Both the position numbers and the translations under genes were made by a program. Shown one piece after another: positions 56,900-64,000 of a stretch of DNA of 64,000 nt (positions are counted from its first letter, which is position 1; each line of letters opens with the position of its first letter). The DNA comes from Ignavibacteriota bacterium (lineage in GTDB: Bacteria > Bacteroidota > Ignavibacteria > UBA10030 > UBA6906). The DNA lies in NCBI GenBank assembly GCA_016707525.1, contig JADJHP010000004.1, positions 186,001-250,000 of the forward strand, read 5' to 3'. The notes under the pieces are model-generated. The model searched no databases. It was not told the origin of the DNA and was given only the letters and a program-made list of their open reading frames with translations.

Positions 56900-57859
56900 A
56901 TGGATAGAATTCTTGTAGAGCGCCTCGTCCGCGAGGTCATCGATCAGCACCTCGGCCGGGCAGCCAGGCCTTCGGGTTCTTCGGGCGGTACAAAGCAGTG
57001 CGGTTGCTCGGGCAGCGGCTCCGGGTCCGGCTGTTCATGCAAGGACGGCGGAACGTGTTCCGGATCGGCATGCAAGGACGGCCTCTGCGTGGTGCATAAT
57101 GCCGCCGGCGTGCGGACGATCGTGGACCACGGTGCGGAGCGCATCACCTCCGGCGCGGGGGTGGAGCGGGCAGGCGGCATCGACCCGGACCTTGCGCGGA
57201 TGATCGACCACACGATGCTGAAAGCCGAGGCCACGCCCGCCGAGATCGAGCAGCTCTGCGCGGAAGCGAAGAAGTATTCGTTCGCCAGCGTCTGCATCAA
57301 CGCATCCTACGTCCCCCTCTGCGCACGGCTCCTCGCCGGCACCCCGGTGAAGGTCTGCACGGTGATCGGCTTCCCTCTCGGCGCCACCGCCACGGCGGCA
57401 AAGGCATTCGAGACCGAGCAGGCGATCCGTGACGGCGCGCAGGAAGTGGACATGGTGATCAACGTCGGCATGCTCAAAGGGGGCGACTACGCGTATATCG
57501 AGAAGGACATCGCTGCGGTCGCTTCGACAGCGCGCCGTTTCCGCGTCCTGAGCAAGGTGATCCTCGAGACCGGGTTGCTCACCGATGACGAAAAGATCAA
57601 AGCGTGTGTACTGGCACAGCGTGCCGGGGCGGATTTCGTGAAGACCTCCACCGGATTCGGGAAGGGTGGAGCGACGGCCGGGGACATCGCGCTCATGCGC
57701 CGTGTTGTCGGATCCGCGATGGGCGTCAAGGCTTCCGGCGGCGTCCGGAGCCGTGAGGATGCACTGTTGATGGTCACAAGCGGCGCCGATCGCATCGGCG
57801 CCAGCGCGAGCGTCAAGATCGTCGGAGGGGAGACCGGCGCTGCTGCACGGGGATACTAA
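56900..57859 (+). CDS. deoC: Deoxyribose-phosphate aldolase with Cys-rich N-terminal extension
   Basis: Class I aldolase that splits 2-deoxyribose-5-phosphate into glyceraldehyde-3-phosphate and acetaldehyde. The aldolase domain starts near residue 94 (IDPDLARMIDHTMLKAEATP) and has VDMVINVGML and the Schiff-base Lys248 in FVKTSTGFGKGGAT. The 93 residues before it are extra: an amphipathic helix (ILVERLVREVIDQHLG, 4-19), then a Gly/Ser-rich linker with seven cysteines (34, 36, 45, 47, 53, 58, 63). A short amphipathic N-terminal helix plus flexible linker is how enzymes are sent into bacterial microcompartments. The linker cysteines could bind metal. No shell protein gene is in the window. Confidence 0.93.
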   Translation: MDRILVERLVREVIDQHLGRAARPSGSSGGTKQCGCSGSGSGSGCSCKDGGTCSGSACKDGLCVVHNAAGVRTIVDHGAERITSGAGVERAGGIDPDLARMIDHTMLKAEATPAEIEQLCAEAKKYSFASVCINASYVPLCARLLAGTPVKVCTVIGFPLGATATAAKAFETEQAIRDGAQEVDMVINVGMLKGGDYAYIEKDIAAVASTARRFRVLSKVILETGLLTDDEKIKACVLAQRAGADFVKTSTGFGKGGATAGDIALMRRVVGSAMGVKASGGVRSREDALLMVTSGADRIGASASVKIVGGETGAAARGY

Positions 57860-57864
57860 AACCC

Positions 57865-57903
57865 AATTCTGATATCAGATATCTGAATTCAGAGATCTGA
57901 ATT
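57865..57903. repeat. Palindromic intergenic element, family B, copy 1
   Basis: The region is built from overlapping palindromes (TCAGATATCTGA, then TCAGAGATCTGA) between deoC and the first SPOR gene. Its core TCAGATATCTGAAT recurs at 62985-62999. It may fold as a hairpin and end the deoC transcript. Confidence 0.5.
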
Positions 57904-57922
57904 GTCTCCCGGAGGTCGAGCG

Positions 57923-58396
57923 ATGAGACCATGCATCGTGGTCCTGGCCTGTTCCCTGTTCCTCGGCGGGTGTGCCGCAACGGATGGCACCCGGAATGAA
58001 ACATCGGTTCCTGAAGCCGCAACGCCCGCTCCGCCCCCCTCTCAACCCCCGGTGCAGCAACAGCCGGAGGAATTCGTGGCGCGCGTGGACACCATCGAGG
58101 CGGCGGGAACGTCGGGGACAGCGGTAGCGGACACGACCCTCGCCGACGGCGAAGTCCTCTTTTCCATTCAGATCGGCGCGTTCAAGGAACCCGCCAACGC
58201 CAGCGCAACGCAGGCGCTTGCACGCGAACGGTATACGCTTCCGGTGCTCAATGAATTCCAGGAGCACGCAGGGCTGTACAGGATACGGATCGGCAATTTT
58301 GTCTCGCGCGAAGAAGCGACGGCGTATCTCGTGCGCATGCGTGCCGCCTTCCCCGCGGACTACAGAGATTCATTCATTCTTCAACTCCAGAGGTGA
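57923..58396 (+). CDS. SPOR-domain lipoprotein
   Basis: The 157-residue product has a lipoprotein signal with lipobox LGGC (Cys17), a Pro/Ala-rich linker (about 35-60) and a C-terminal SPOR domain (FSIQIGAFKEPANASATQAL ... YRIRIGNFVSREEATAYL). SPOR domains bind denuded peptidoglycan at the division site. ATG 57923 has GGAGG 7 bases upstream. It is translationally coupled to the next SPOR gene. Confidence 0.88.
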   Translation: MRPCIVVLACSLFLGGCAATDGTRNETSVPEAATPAPPPSQPPVQQQPEEFVARVDTIEAAGTSGTAVADTTLADGEVLFSIQIGAFKEPANASATQALARERYTLPVLNEFQEHAGLYRIRIGNFVSREEATAYLVRMRAAFPADYRDSFILQLQR

Positions 58397-58398
58397 TC

Positions 58399-58935
58399 AT
58401 GCGGAGTATGCTGCTGTTGATGATCTCCGCCCTGCTTCTCGCAGGATGCGGGGGCACCAAAGAGAGCACGACGGACGACCGTGCGGTCTCTGAGGCAGCG
58501 ATCCGGGCCTACGAGTCACGGTTCCAGCCGTCCGACCATGACCCGTTGAAGCCGCGCACCCAGGACCGCGTCCCCCACCGACCGGATTCACTGGCCACAC
58601 GCGATGCCAATGAAGCGCTGTCGACCACGGCAGCAGAGACGGTGCCGGGGTTCCGTGTCCAGGTGTATTCATCGACAGAGATCGATGCAGCGCGGGCAAA
58701 GAAAGCGGAATTTGAAGCGGCGTTCCCCGATGAGTGGTTCTACCTCGACTACCAGGCGCCAACCTACAAACTGCGTGTCGGCAATTTCCTTACACGGTTC
58801 GAGGCCGAGCGGTTCGCGCGTCTGCTGACCGACCAGGGGTATCGTGAGGCCTGGACGGTGCCGGAAACGGTGTTGCGCACGCCGGGAAGGCGGCCTGTGA
58901 CACCCCCACCGATCACGCCCGAACCCCCAAGATAA
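58399..58935 (+). CDS. SPOR-domain lipoprotein
   Basis: The 178-residue product has lipobox LAGC (Cys17), a charged linker, a SPOR domain (GFRVQVYSSTEIDAARAKKA ... YKLRVGNFLTRFEAERFARLL) and a Pro-rich tail. The start ATG 58399 follows the stop of the preceding SPOR gene by 2 bases; GTG 58393 overlapping that stop is the alternative. The pair probably arose by duplication, though the sequences are now far apart. Confidence 0.88.
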   Translation: MRSMLLLMISALLLAGCGGTKESTTDDRAVSEAAIRAYESRFQPSDHDPLKPRTQDRVPHRPDSLATRDANEALSTTAAETVPGFRVQVYSSTEIDAARAKKAEFEAAFPDEWFYLDYQAPTYKLRVGNFLTRFEAERFARLLTDQGYREAWTVPETVLRTPGRRPVTPPPITPEPPR

Positions 58936-58965
58936 TTATCCATGATCCATGGATAATGGATAATT
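58934..58965. terminator. Inverted repeat between convergent SPOR and Ig-like genes
   Basis: AATTATCCAT (58934-58943) and ATGGATAATT (58956-58965) are perfect 10-bp arms around a loop that is itself a palindrome. It overlaps the last base of the SPOR gene stop and may end both convergent transcripts. Confidence 0.5.
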
Positions 58966-58968
58966 GTA

Positions 58969-60675
58969 TCAGGGTATTTTGAGGATCACCCCCTCGATCC
59001 CCCACCTTGCCCGCACCTTCACGGTGTCCTGGTAGGTTCCGAAGCGCTCTGATGGTGTGAACGGATACGGCAGTCCCGGTGAATACTTCCCGTTGCTGTC
59101 CTCATCGCGGTACCCATCGATGCGGTATTTTCCCTCCAGCAACTCCTTCATGCTGAACGTATTCCCCTTCGGCACGGTCACGCTCCTCGAGCGCGGCGGC
59201 GTCATGTCCACGCTGTGTGCCGTGATCACCGCCGGGCCTGGAGATGGGACATCGAGCACCTTGCCATCGATGGTGCCCGTCGTACGGAGATCCATGGTCT
59301 GGAAGTCGATACGTGCCGTGGTATCCTGAAAGCGCCGCCCGCTCCTGTCGATGACCGAATCCAGAACGACCCTCAGCGAATACCAGGCCGACGACAGCAG
59401 GGGTTGTTGCGGGGTAACGATGATCTCCGCCGGCGTGCGCGGCGCAACGGTCACGGGCACGACGTGCTTCGTGCTGTCCAGCAGCCGCACCGCCGTAAGC
59501 ACAGGCGCCAGCGACACCGGCCTGCCGAACTGTACCGCCAGGGGCGTACCCACCGGGATGCCGCGCGAACTGTCGGTGATGCTCCGGACCGTGATCGCCG
59601 CCCGGATGGTGTCCGGCGTTCCGGTGCCTGTAAAGTCCGAACTACTGTGGATGGTGTCCAGCGGGTTCCCCGCCCGGTCCGCGATCCCACCGATCCGCAT
59701 CCGGTAGGTGGTCGCGCTGTCCAGCGGATCGATCAGTTCCACCGCGAGCAACGCCGTATTCCCGAGATCCGGCACCCGCGCCCCCGGGCGCAGCGAACCG
59801 CGGCCGAACGTATCGGTGAGCGTGATGGTGGCGCCGTAGATCGAGAGCGTATCGACCGGTTCACTGAAGCGGACGGTGAGGTGGTAGCGGTCGGCCGCAG
59901 TGATGCTTGCCACGAACGGCCACGTGGTGTCCTCCTTCGCGAGGCGGAATTGCAGTCCGCTGACCTCTTGCTGACCTGCCGTGAGCGTGACGTCTCCCTG
60001 TCCCACGCCGAACGCATCCACTTCACGATCGTAGATGTAGTTCTTGTATTCATCGCGCACGGCGATGATGCGATACGTCGATAGCGCGATGTTCCGGAAC
60101 TGGAACTTCCCATCTGCGCCGGTCTGCATGATGTAGTCCGGCTTCACGTGTGCAGGGTTGAGCGTATCGCGGTCGATGCCCGCGAGGTTATAGGCGAACA
60201 TCACCACGCCGTTGGGCTGATCATCGAACACACGCCCCCGGATGCTGCCCTGGTCGAGGGAATCGCCCGTACTGAACGCCAGCGTGAAGCCCTGCGCCAT
60301 GCGGTTGTTGGCGCGTACATCGACAACGTCCGTGCCGATGCTGACAACGTACGTCGTGTTGCGCCGGAGCGTGTCGGAGAAGTGGACGGTCACATCCGTC
60401 GTACCCCAATCGAATTCGAGTTTCCCGAGATATGGACTGATGAAGATGGACTCCTCCACCGAGCGGCGGTCCACATACTCACTGAACTCGATCTCGATGC
60501 TCGAAGCCGACACGCGGGTGGCATTCGTGTCCGGCACGGTGTGGATCACCGCCGGGGGGATCGTATCCAGCGGCCCGCCACCGGGCGGGACCTGGCCGGC
60601 GCATCCCGCCAGGAGCAGCAGGGCACAGGCGAAAAAACACCAGGTGGGCGTTAACTTTGGTTGCATGGGAACCAT
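58969..60675 (-). CDS. Large Ig-like (Big_5/SbsA-type) lipoprotein
   Basis: Surface or periplasmic lipoprotein of 568 residues with lipobox LAGC (Cys25) after a signal peptide. From about residue 38 it has an Ig-like SbsA domain (IPPAVIHTVPDTNATRVS, then IEIEFSEYVDRRSVEESI, TYVVSIGTDVVDVRANN). Further beta-domains follow, including a carboxypeptidase-regulatory-like one (GSIRGRVFDDQPNGVVMF ... YRIIAVRDEYKN). Proteins of this layout are frequent in Bacteroidota and Ignavibacteria; their function is unknown. ATG 60675 was chosen; 60666 is an alternative. Confidence 0.82.
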   Translation of the reverse strand: MVPMQPKLTPTWCFFACALLLLAGCAGQVPPGGGPLDTIPPAVIHTVPDTNATRVSASSIEIEFSEYVDRRSVEESIFISPYLGKLEFDWGTTDVTVHFSDTLRRNTTYVVSIGTDVVDVRANNRMAQGFTLAFSTGDSLDQGSIRGRVFDDQPNGVVMFAYNLAGIDRDTLNPAHVKPDYIMQTGADGKFQFRNIALSTYRIIAVRDEYKNYIYDREVDAFGVGQGDVTLTAGQQEVSGLQFRLAKEDTTWPFVASITAADRYHLTVRFSEPVDTLSIYGATITLTDTFGRGSLRPGARVPDLGNTALLAVELIDPLDSATTYRMRIGGIADRAGNPLDTIHSSSDFTGTGTPDTIRAAITVRSITDSSRGIPVGTPLAVQFGRPVSLAPVLTAVRLLDSTKHVVPVTVAPRTPAEIIVTPQQPLLSSAWYSLRVVLDSVIDRSGRRFQDTTARIDFQTMDLRTTGTIDGKVLDVPSPGPAVITAHSVDMTPPRSRSVTVPKGNTFSMKELLEGKYRIDGYRDEDSNGKYSPGLPYPFTPSERFGTYQDTVKVRARWGIEGVILKIP

Positions 60676-60897
60676 TTCATTTGATGACTCGTTGTACTCT
60701 GTGAAGGCCGGAGAAGGTCTGGTGCACTTCCCGGCCGGCAAGCAGATGTCCGGGGTGTTCAGGCGTCACGTGCAGTTGGTTGGTGCTGAACCGTTGGTGG
60801 AAGGTGGCGGTGTCGGCGATGCCTGACACACCCCGGGCTCCTCTTGCGCCGATGCATGGTGGGATACCAGAGGGACGCATCGGACGCACTACAGAAT

Positions 60898-60924
60898 GGC
60901 CTCGCTCTCACGCGGGGCCTTTTT
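60898..60924 (+). terminator. Plus-strand terminator-like hairpin with no obvious plus-strand gene
   Basis: GGCCTCGC (60898-60905) pairs with GCGGGGCC (60912-60919, one G-T pair) followed by a T5 run on the plus strand. The only gene here, mltG, runs the other way and its stop codon lies in the loop. Confidence 0.5.
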
Positions 60925-61939
60925 GTTCCCTCCATTGCCGCGCACGTTCCTGACGGTACCTCTTCACATTGCTCACATGTTCCGCGTACGTCGACGCGAA
61001 CCAGTGCCCTCCCTTCCCCGTTGCCACAAAGAAGATATAGCTGTGACCCGCAGGAGAGAGCGAGGCAAGTATCGATGCCTTCCCGGGATTGTTCACCGGC
61101 CCGGGAGGCAGTCCGGCGTACATGTAGGTATTGTACGGGCTGTTCCGGCGCAGGTCCTCGTACAGCACACGCCGTGGACGTTCATCGAACAGATACTGGA
61201 TCGTCGGGTCGGCCTCGAGCTTCATCCCCTTGCGGAGGCGGTTATGATACACTCCGGCGATGACGGGGCGCTCGGCATCGAGGCGTGCCTCGCCTTCCAC
61301 GATCGACGCGAACGTGACCACCTGATGCACGCTCCACCCGAGTTGCCGCGCGCGTTCTTTCAGTGAGTCGGTGAAGAATGCCCGGAACGCGCGGATCTGC
61401 ATCTCGATCAGATCGCGTTCATCCATCCCCCACCGCAGCATGTACGTCTCCGGCAGCAGATACCCCTCCAGCGATGCACCTTCGATATCGTAGTCGCGCG
61501 CCAGTTCCGGATCGTAGGCAAGCGCCACATAGCGTGCCGAATCGATACCGATGGCGCGCGCAAAGAGCTTCGCCTGGAGCCGCGGACGCGACCCTTCGGG
61601 GATGGACACCTTCACGAGCTGGTTCGCATTGCCATCGCGCAGGGCGAGGAACACGTCCATGTTCGAAATGCCGCTCACGAAGCGGTACTTGCCGGCCTGC
61701 ACGCGTTCGGCGCCCCCGAAGACCTTTGCGACGATCTTGAACATCGTACGGTCGCTGATGATGCCGCGCTGCTCGAGGGAATCCACGATATGCGCGAACG
61801 GCTGTCCGCGGCGAATGAACACGGTACGTTCCGCATCCGCACCGAACGAATGGGGCGAAAGGAACACAATGTATCCCGCGACGGCCGCACCCACGATCGC
61901 CACCGCCACAACGACGAGAAGTATCCGGAGGAGTTTCAT
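60908..61939 (-). CDS. mltG: Endolytic murein transglycosylase MltG (YceG-like)
   Basis: Cuts nascent glycan strands in peptidoglycan and so sets strand length. The 343-residue protein has one N-terminal membrane helix (residues 5-27), a LysM-like part (RTVFIRRGQPFAHIVDSLEQ), and the YceG catalytic region with VTFASIVEGEARL (catalytic Glu), LEADPTIQY and SPYNTYMYAGLPPGPVNNPG. ATG 61939 begins 4 bp after the tsaD stop. Its stop lies inside a hairpin. Confidence 0.95.
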   Translation of the reverse strand: MKLLRILLVVVAVAIVGAAVAGYIVFLSPHSFGADAERTVFIRRGQPFAHIVDSLEQRGIISDRTMFKIVAKVFGGAERVQAGKYRFVSGISNMDVFLALRDGNANQLVKVSIPEGSRPRLQAKLFARAIGIDSARYVALAYDPELARDYDIEGASLEGYLLPETYMLRWGMDERDLIEMQIRAFRAFFTDSLKERARQLGWSVHQVVTFASIVEGEARLDAERPVIAGVYHNRLRKGMKLEADPTIQYLFDERPRRVLYEDLRRNSPYNTYMYAGLPPGPVNNPGKASILASLSPAGHSYIFFVATGKGGHWFASTYAEHVSNVKRYRQERARQWREQKGPA

Positions 61940-61943
61940 GAGG

Positions 61944-62942
61944 TCACGCCAGCTCGAGGGCCGCAACGGCGGGGAGAGAGAGCGGCGAGACGTTGCCGCG
62001 CGTGAGTTTCATCCAGCCTACATACGCGATCATCGCGCCGTTGTCCATGCAGTAAGCCATCGGCGGATGGAAGAGGCGGAAGCCATTCTTGTCGCACTCC
62101 TCTTTGAGGCGGGTGCGCAGACGGGAATTTGCCGAGACGCCACCGGAGACGGTCACATCCTTCACCCCGGACCGGCGGGCGGCATTGATCGTCTTTTCCA
62201 CGAGGACATCGACGACGGCATCCTGAAAGCTGGCGCAGAGGTCGTTCATCCCGTCGGGGGTCTGCGGCAGGCCGTTGTCGCGCACATGATACAGCACCGC
62301 GGTCTTGATACCGCTGAAGCTGAAATCGAAACCATCGCGGGCAAGCCAGGTGCGCGGGAAGCGGATGGCCTTCGGGTTCCCGATCTTGCCGGCGGCATCG
62401 ATCTTCGGTCCGCCCGGATAGCCGAGCCCGAGCATCTTGGCCACCTTGTCGAACGCCTCCCCTGCCGCATCGTCGCAGGTTTGCCCGAGCACCGTATGCT
62501 CGAACGGTGCGGTCACATGGACCAGCATCGTATGGCCACCGGAGACGACCAGGGCGATGAACGGAAAGTCGTGGATCGGGGGCTTGAGCAGGTTGGAGTA
62601 GAGGTGGCCTTCCATATGGTTCACGCCCACGAACGGGAGTCCGAGGGCATAGGCCATTGCTTTGCCGAAATTCAGTCCTACCAGCAGGGCGCCGACCAGG
62701 CCGGGGCCATGGGTCGCGGCGATGCCGGTGAGCTCTTCCCGGGAGCAACCTGCCCCGGTAAGAGCTTCCTGCACCACCTCCAGGATCATGCGCTGGTGGG
62801 CGCGGGAGGCCAATTCCGGGACCACTCCCCCATATTTCGTATGGACAAGCTGCGAGGAGATCACGTTGGACAGGACGGTGCCGTCCTTCACGACCGCCGC
62901 CGACGTCTCGTCGCAGGATGATTCAATACCGAGTATCGTCAT
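61944..62942 (-). CDS. tsaD: tRNA N6-threonylcarbamoyladenosine transferase TsaD
   Basis: Transfers the threonylcarbamoyl group to A37 of ANN-reading tRNAs with TsaB and TsaE. The 332-residue protein begins ILGIESSCDETSAAVV and has the metal site HMEGH (His109, His113), VSGGHTMLVHV, DDAAGEAFDKVAKMLGLGYP and SGGVSANSRLR. The start ATG 62942 lies just after a promoter. mltG follows directly. tsaB and tsaE are not in the window. Confidence 0.97.
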   Translation of the reverse strand: MTILGIESSCDETSAAVVKDGTVLSNVISSQLVHTKYGGVVPELASRAHQRMILEVVQEALTGAGCSREELTGIAATHGPGLVGALLVGLNFGKAMAYALGLPFVGVNHMEGHLYSNLLKPPIHDFPFIALVVSGGHTMLVHVTAPFEHTVLGQTCDDAAGEAFDKVAKMLGLGYPGGPKIDAAGKIGNPKAIRFPRTWLARDGFDFSFSGIKTAVLYHVRDNGLPQTPDGMNDLCASFQDAVVDVLVEKTINAARRSGVKDVTVSGGVSANSRLRTRLKEECDKNGFRLFHPPMAYCMDNGAMIAYVGWMKLTRGNVSPLSLPAVAALELA

Positions 62943-62948
62943 ATCAAA

Positions 62949-62977
62949 AAAGTACGCAAACACGCCCTGAAAAACAA
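62949..62977 (-). promoter_or_regulatory. Putative tsaD promoter, likely leaderless
   Basis: On the minus strand, TTGTTT (62972-62977) and TACTTT (62949-62954) have a 17-base spacer; the tsaD ATG follows the -10 hexamer after 6 bases. Confidence 0.45.
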
Positions 62978-63013
62978 TTCAGATGTCAGATATCTGAATG
63001 CTGATATCTGCAT
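62976..63013. repeat. Palindromic intergenic element, family B, copy 2
   Basis: Contains TCAGATATCTGAAT and a second half-site CTGATATCTG; it shares the 14-base core with the element after deoC. It lies in the divergent gap next to the tsaD promoter and after the stop of the T9SS protein's neighbour region. Confidence 0.45.
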
Positions 63014-63029
63014 GGGCCCATGCCTGGCG

Positions 63030-64000
63030 TCAACGGACAAGCAACATTTTCCTTGCCGCGATACGAGCGGGCCCGGCGCTCGCACTATTGCTGCTCACTG
63101 CGGGGCCGGAAGCCTGCACCTGCAACGTGTAGCAGTACACTCCGCTGGCGAGTCCTGTTGCATCGAACGACACCGCATATCTGCCCGCGGCCTTGAACTC
63201 GTTCAGGAGCATCGCGACTTCCCGTCCGAGCATATCGTGCACGCGAAGCGTGATCCATGATCCCACCGGACCGGGAACTGCAAATGCGATAGAAGTGGTC
63301 GGGTTAAAAGGGTTTGGGTAGTTCTGTTCGAGACTGAAGCTCTTCACCGATGATCCGCCGATCTCACGCACAGAGGTAAGCCGTTGCGTCACGGCACCGC
63401 CGATCGCCTTCAATCCCGCCGAGTCAGCCGGATAATTGACATTCCGTGGGGCGAACGGGTACGTCTTCAACCAGAGTCCCGATGCGCCATTCCGGTTGGT
63501 GTAGTGCGTCTCGATCCTTCCCGTCGTTTCGCCACCCGGCCCTGTGTAGCTCCCTTCGGCATACGCCGAAACGTAGTACCAGTACGACGCACCGTCGACG
63601 ATCCCGGAATCCAGCATACGGTACACAGCGCCGGAGGTCGAACTCCGTGGAAGGCAGCAAGCTCCGCTCTTCGGAACGGTCTTGAGCAGTGTCCATGTCC
63701 CCCAGGTGTCCGGCGTGTACCGGCCATGCGTGGCAGTGCCCTGGGTCTTCGCGAACGCATCGAATTTCGGATTGACAGATTTGAAGACTTCTGCAGGGCG
63801 GGCGCCGGGCGTCATCTGTTCCTGATACCGGTCCACGATGCGCATCCCCGCGTCCAGCCAGTTGAGTGTGTCGGTGTTCGCCGCCTTCCACACCTTGTAC
63901 CCGGCGAAGTCCGCACTGGCTTCAGCCCGGTCATCCCACTCGATGGCCATGGTGCCATCGGCGTTGCTCTTCACCTGCATCTCCGGAACCGGAGGAAGTT
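63030..64000 (-). CDS. T9SS-secreted surface protein, C-terminal part (5' end outside window)
   Basis: The frame is open to the right edge (LPPVPEMQV at the boundary), so the N-terminus is missing; 323 residues are seen. The first part has a fibronectin-III-like stretch (FAGYKVWKAANTDTLNWL ... SYWYYVSAYAEGSYTG). The C-terminal 90 residues are a type A type IX secretion sorting domain: FSLEQNYPNPFNPTTSIAF, then LRVHDMLGREVAML and GVYCYTLQVQ, ending KMLLVR. Such proteins are exported through the outer membrane and anchored at the surface. The enzyme or adhesin part is unknown. Confidence 0.9.
   Translation of the reverse strand, partial: LPPVPEMQVKSNADGTMAIEWDDRAEASADFAGYKVWKAANTDTLNWLDAGMRIVDRYQEQMTPGARPAEVFKSVNPKFDAFAKTQGTATHGRYTPDTWGTWTLLKTVPKSGACCLPRSSTSGAVYRMLDSGIVDGASYWYYVSAYAEGSYTGPGGETTGRIETHYTNRNGASGLWLKTYPFAPRNVNYPADSAGLKAIGGAVTQRLTSVREIGGSSVKSFSLEQNYPNPFNPTTSIAFAVPGPVGSWITLRVHDMLGREVAMLLNEFKAAGRYAVSFDATGLASGVYCYTLQVQASGPAVSSNSASAGPARIAARKMLLVR

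Noticed and set aside
60663..60826. Short plus-strand ORF (about 54 codons) before the orphan terminator
   Set aside because: No ribosome site, no similarity that I recognise, and it overlaps the start of the Ig-like lipoprotein gene; kept only as part of the small-RNA question.

Overview
The window is 64 kb of GC-rich bacterial chromosome with dense housekeeping genes. I see no tRNA, rRNA, CRISPR, phage or IS element in it. The organism is most likely a member of the Bacteroidota/Chlorobiota/Ignavibacteriota (FCB) group. The clues are a C-terminal type IX secretion sorting domain (FSLEQNYPNPFNPTTSIAF type) in the last gene, an EF-P tip loop with PGN-x-R instead of PGKG as I recall from Chlorobi-type EF-P, the futalosine menaquinone route, and lipoprotein and SPOR-domain families typical of that group. 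A species-level call is not possible from sequence reading alone.

Region 1-14.8 kb is a long reverse-strand series. Transcribed right to left it reads: amidohydrolase, MFS transporter, prmC, dtd, a phosphoglycerate-mutase-like metalloenzyme, comEC, an SpoU rRNA/tRNA methyltransferase, a P1-family (S58) peptidase, an rRNA pseudouridine synthase, a NUDIX hydrolase, then a PfkB kinase, mtnA, recO and an htrA/degQ protease cut by the left edge. Many neighbours share 4-base stop/start overlaps. Region 14.9-18.8 kb holds mazG (+), phoH, a LysM protein, a small lipoprotein and radC.

Region 18.8-38.7 kb is the metabolic core: a TPR/LpoA-like protein, an ABC-2 exporter, aroC, aroA, a fused aroD-aroE and aroB on the minus strand; menG and mqnD on the plus strand; then mqnC, a fused mqnE-mqnA, and UbiD/UbiX/UbiA-type genes (probable mqnL/mqnM/mqnP) and guaA on the minus strand. 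Together these can make chorismate and carry it through most of the futalosine pathway to menaquinone. A futalosine nucleosidase (mqnB) is the step not seen here.

Region 38.8-50.5 kb carries a cyclic-2,3-diphosphoglycerate-synthetase-like GTPase, carbamate kinase and ornithine carbamoyltransferase; then single-chain gcvP; the gcvH-accC-accB-efp run; a small lipoprotein; purM; and a fumarylacetoacetate-hydrolase-family gene. Region 50.6-64 kb carries an M23 peptidase, valS, a GlcD-type FAD oxidase, a DeoC aldolase with an odd Cys-rich N-terminal extension, two SPOR lipoproteins, a large Ig-like lipoprotein, mltG, tsaD and the C-terminal part of a T9SS-secreted protein.

Three genes (comEC, prmC, valS) are broken by what looks like one extra base each. 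Because valS is essential, at least that break is probably a sequence error, and two further places (the LysM protein tail and the TPR/LpoA fusion) may have the same cause. The most interesting observations are the DeoC extension (a possible microcompartment-targeting peptide), the mqnE-mqnA fusion inside a chorismate-to-menaquinone cluster, a set of promoters placed so close to the start codon that the mRNAs would be leaderless, and small dispersed palindromic repeats between genes.
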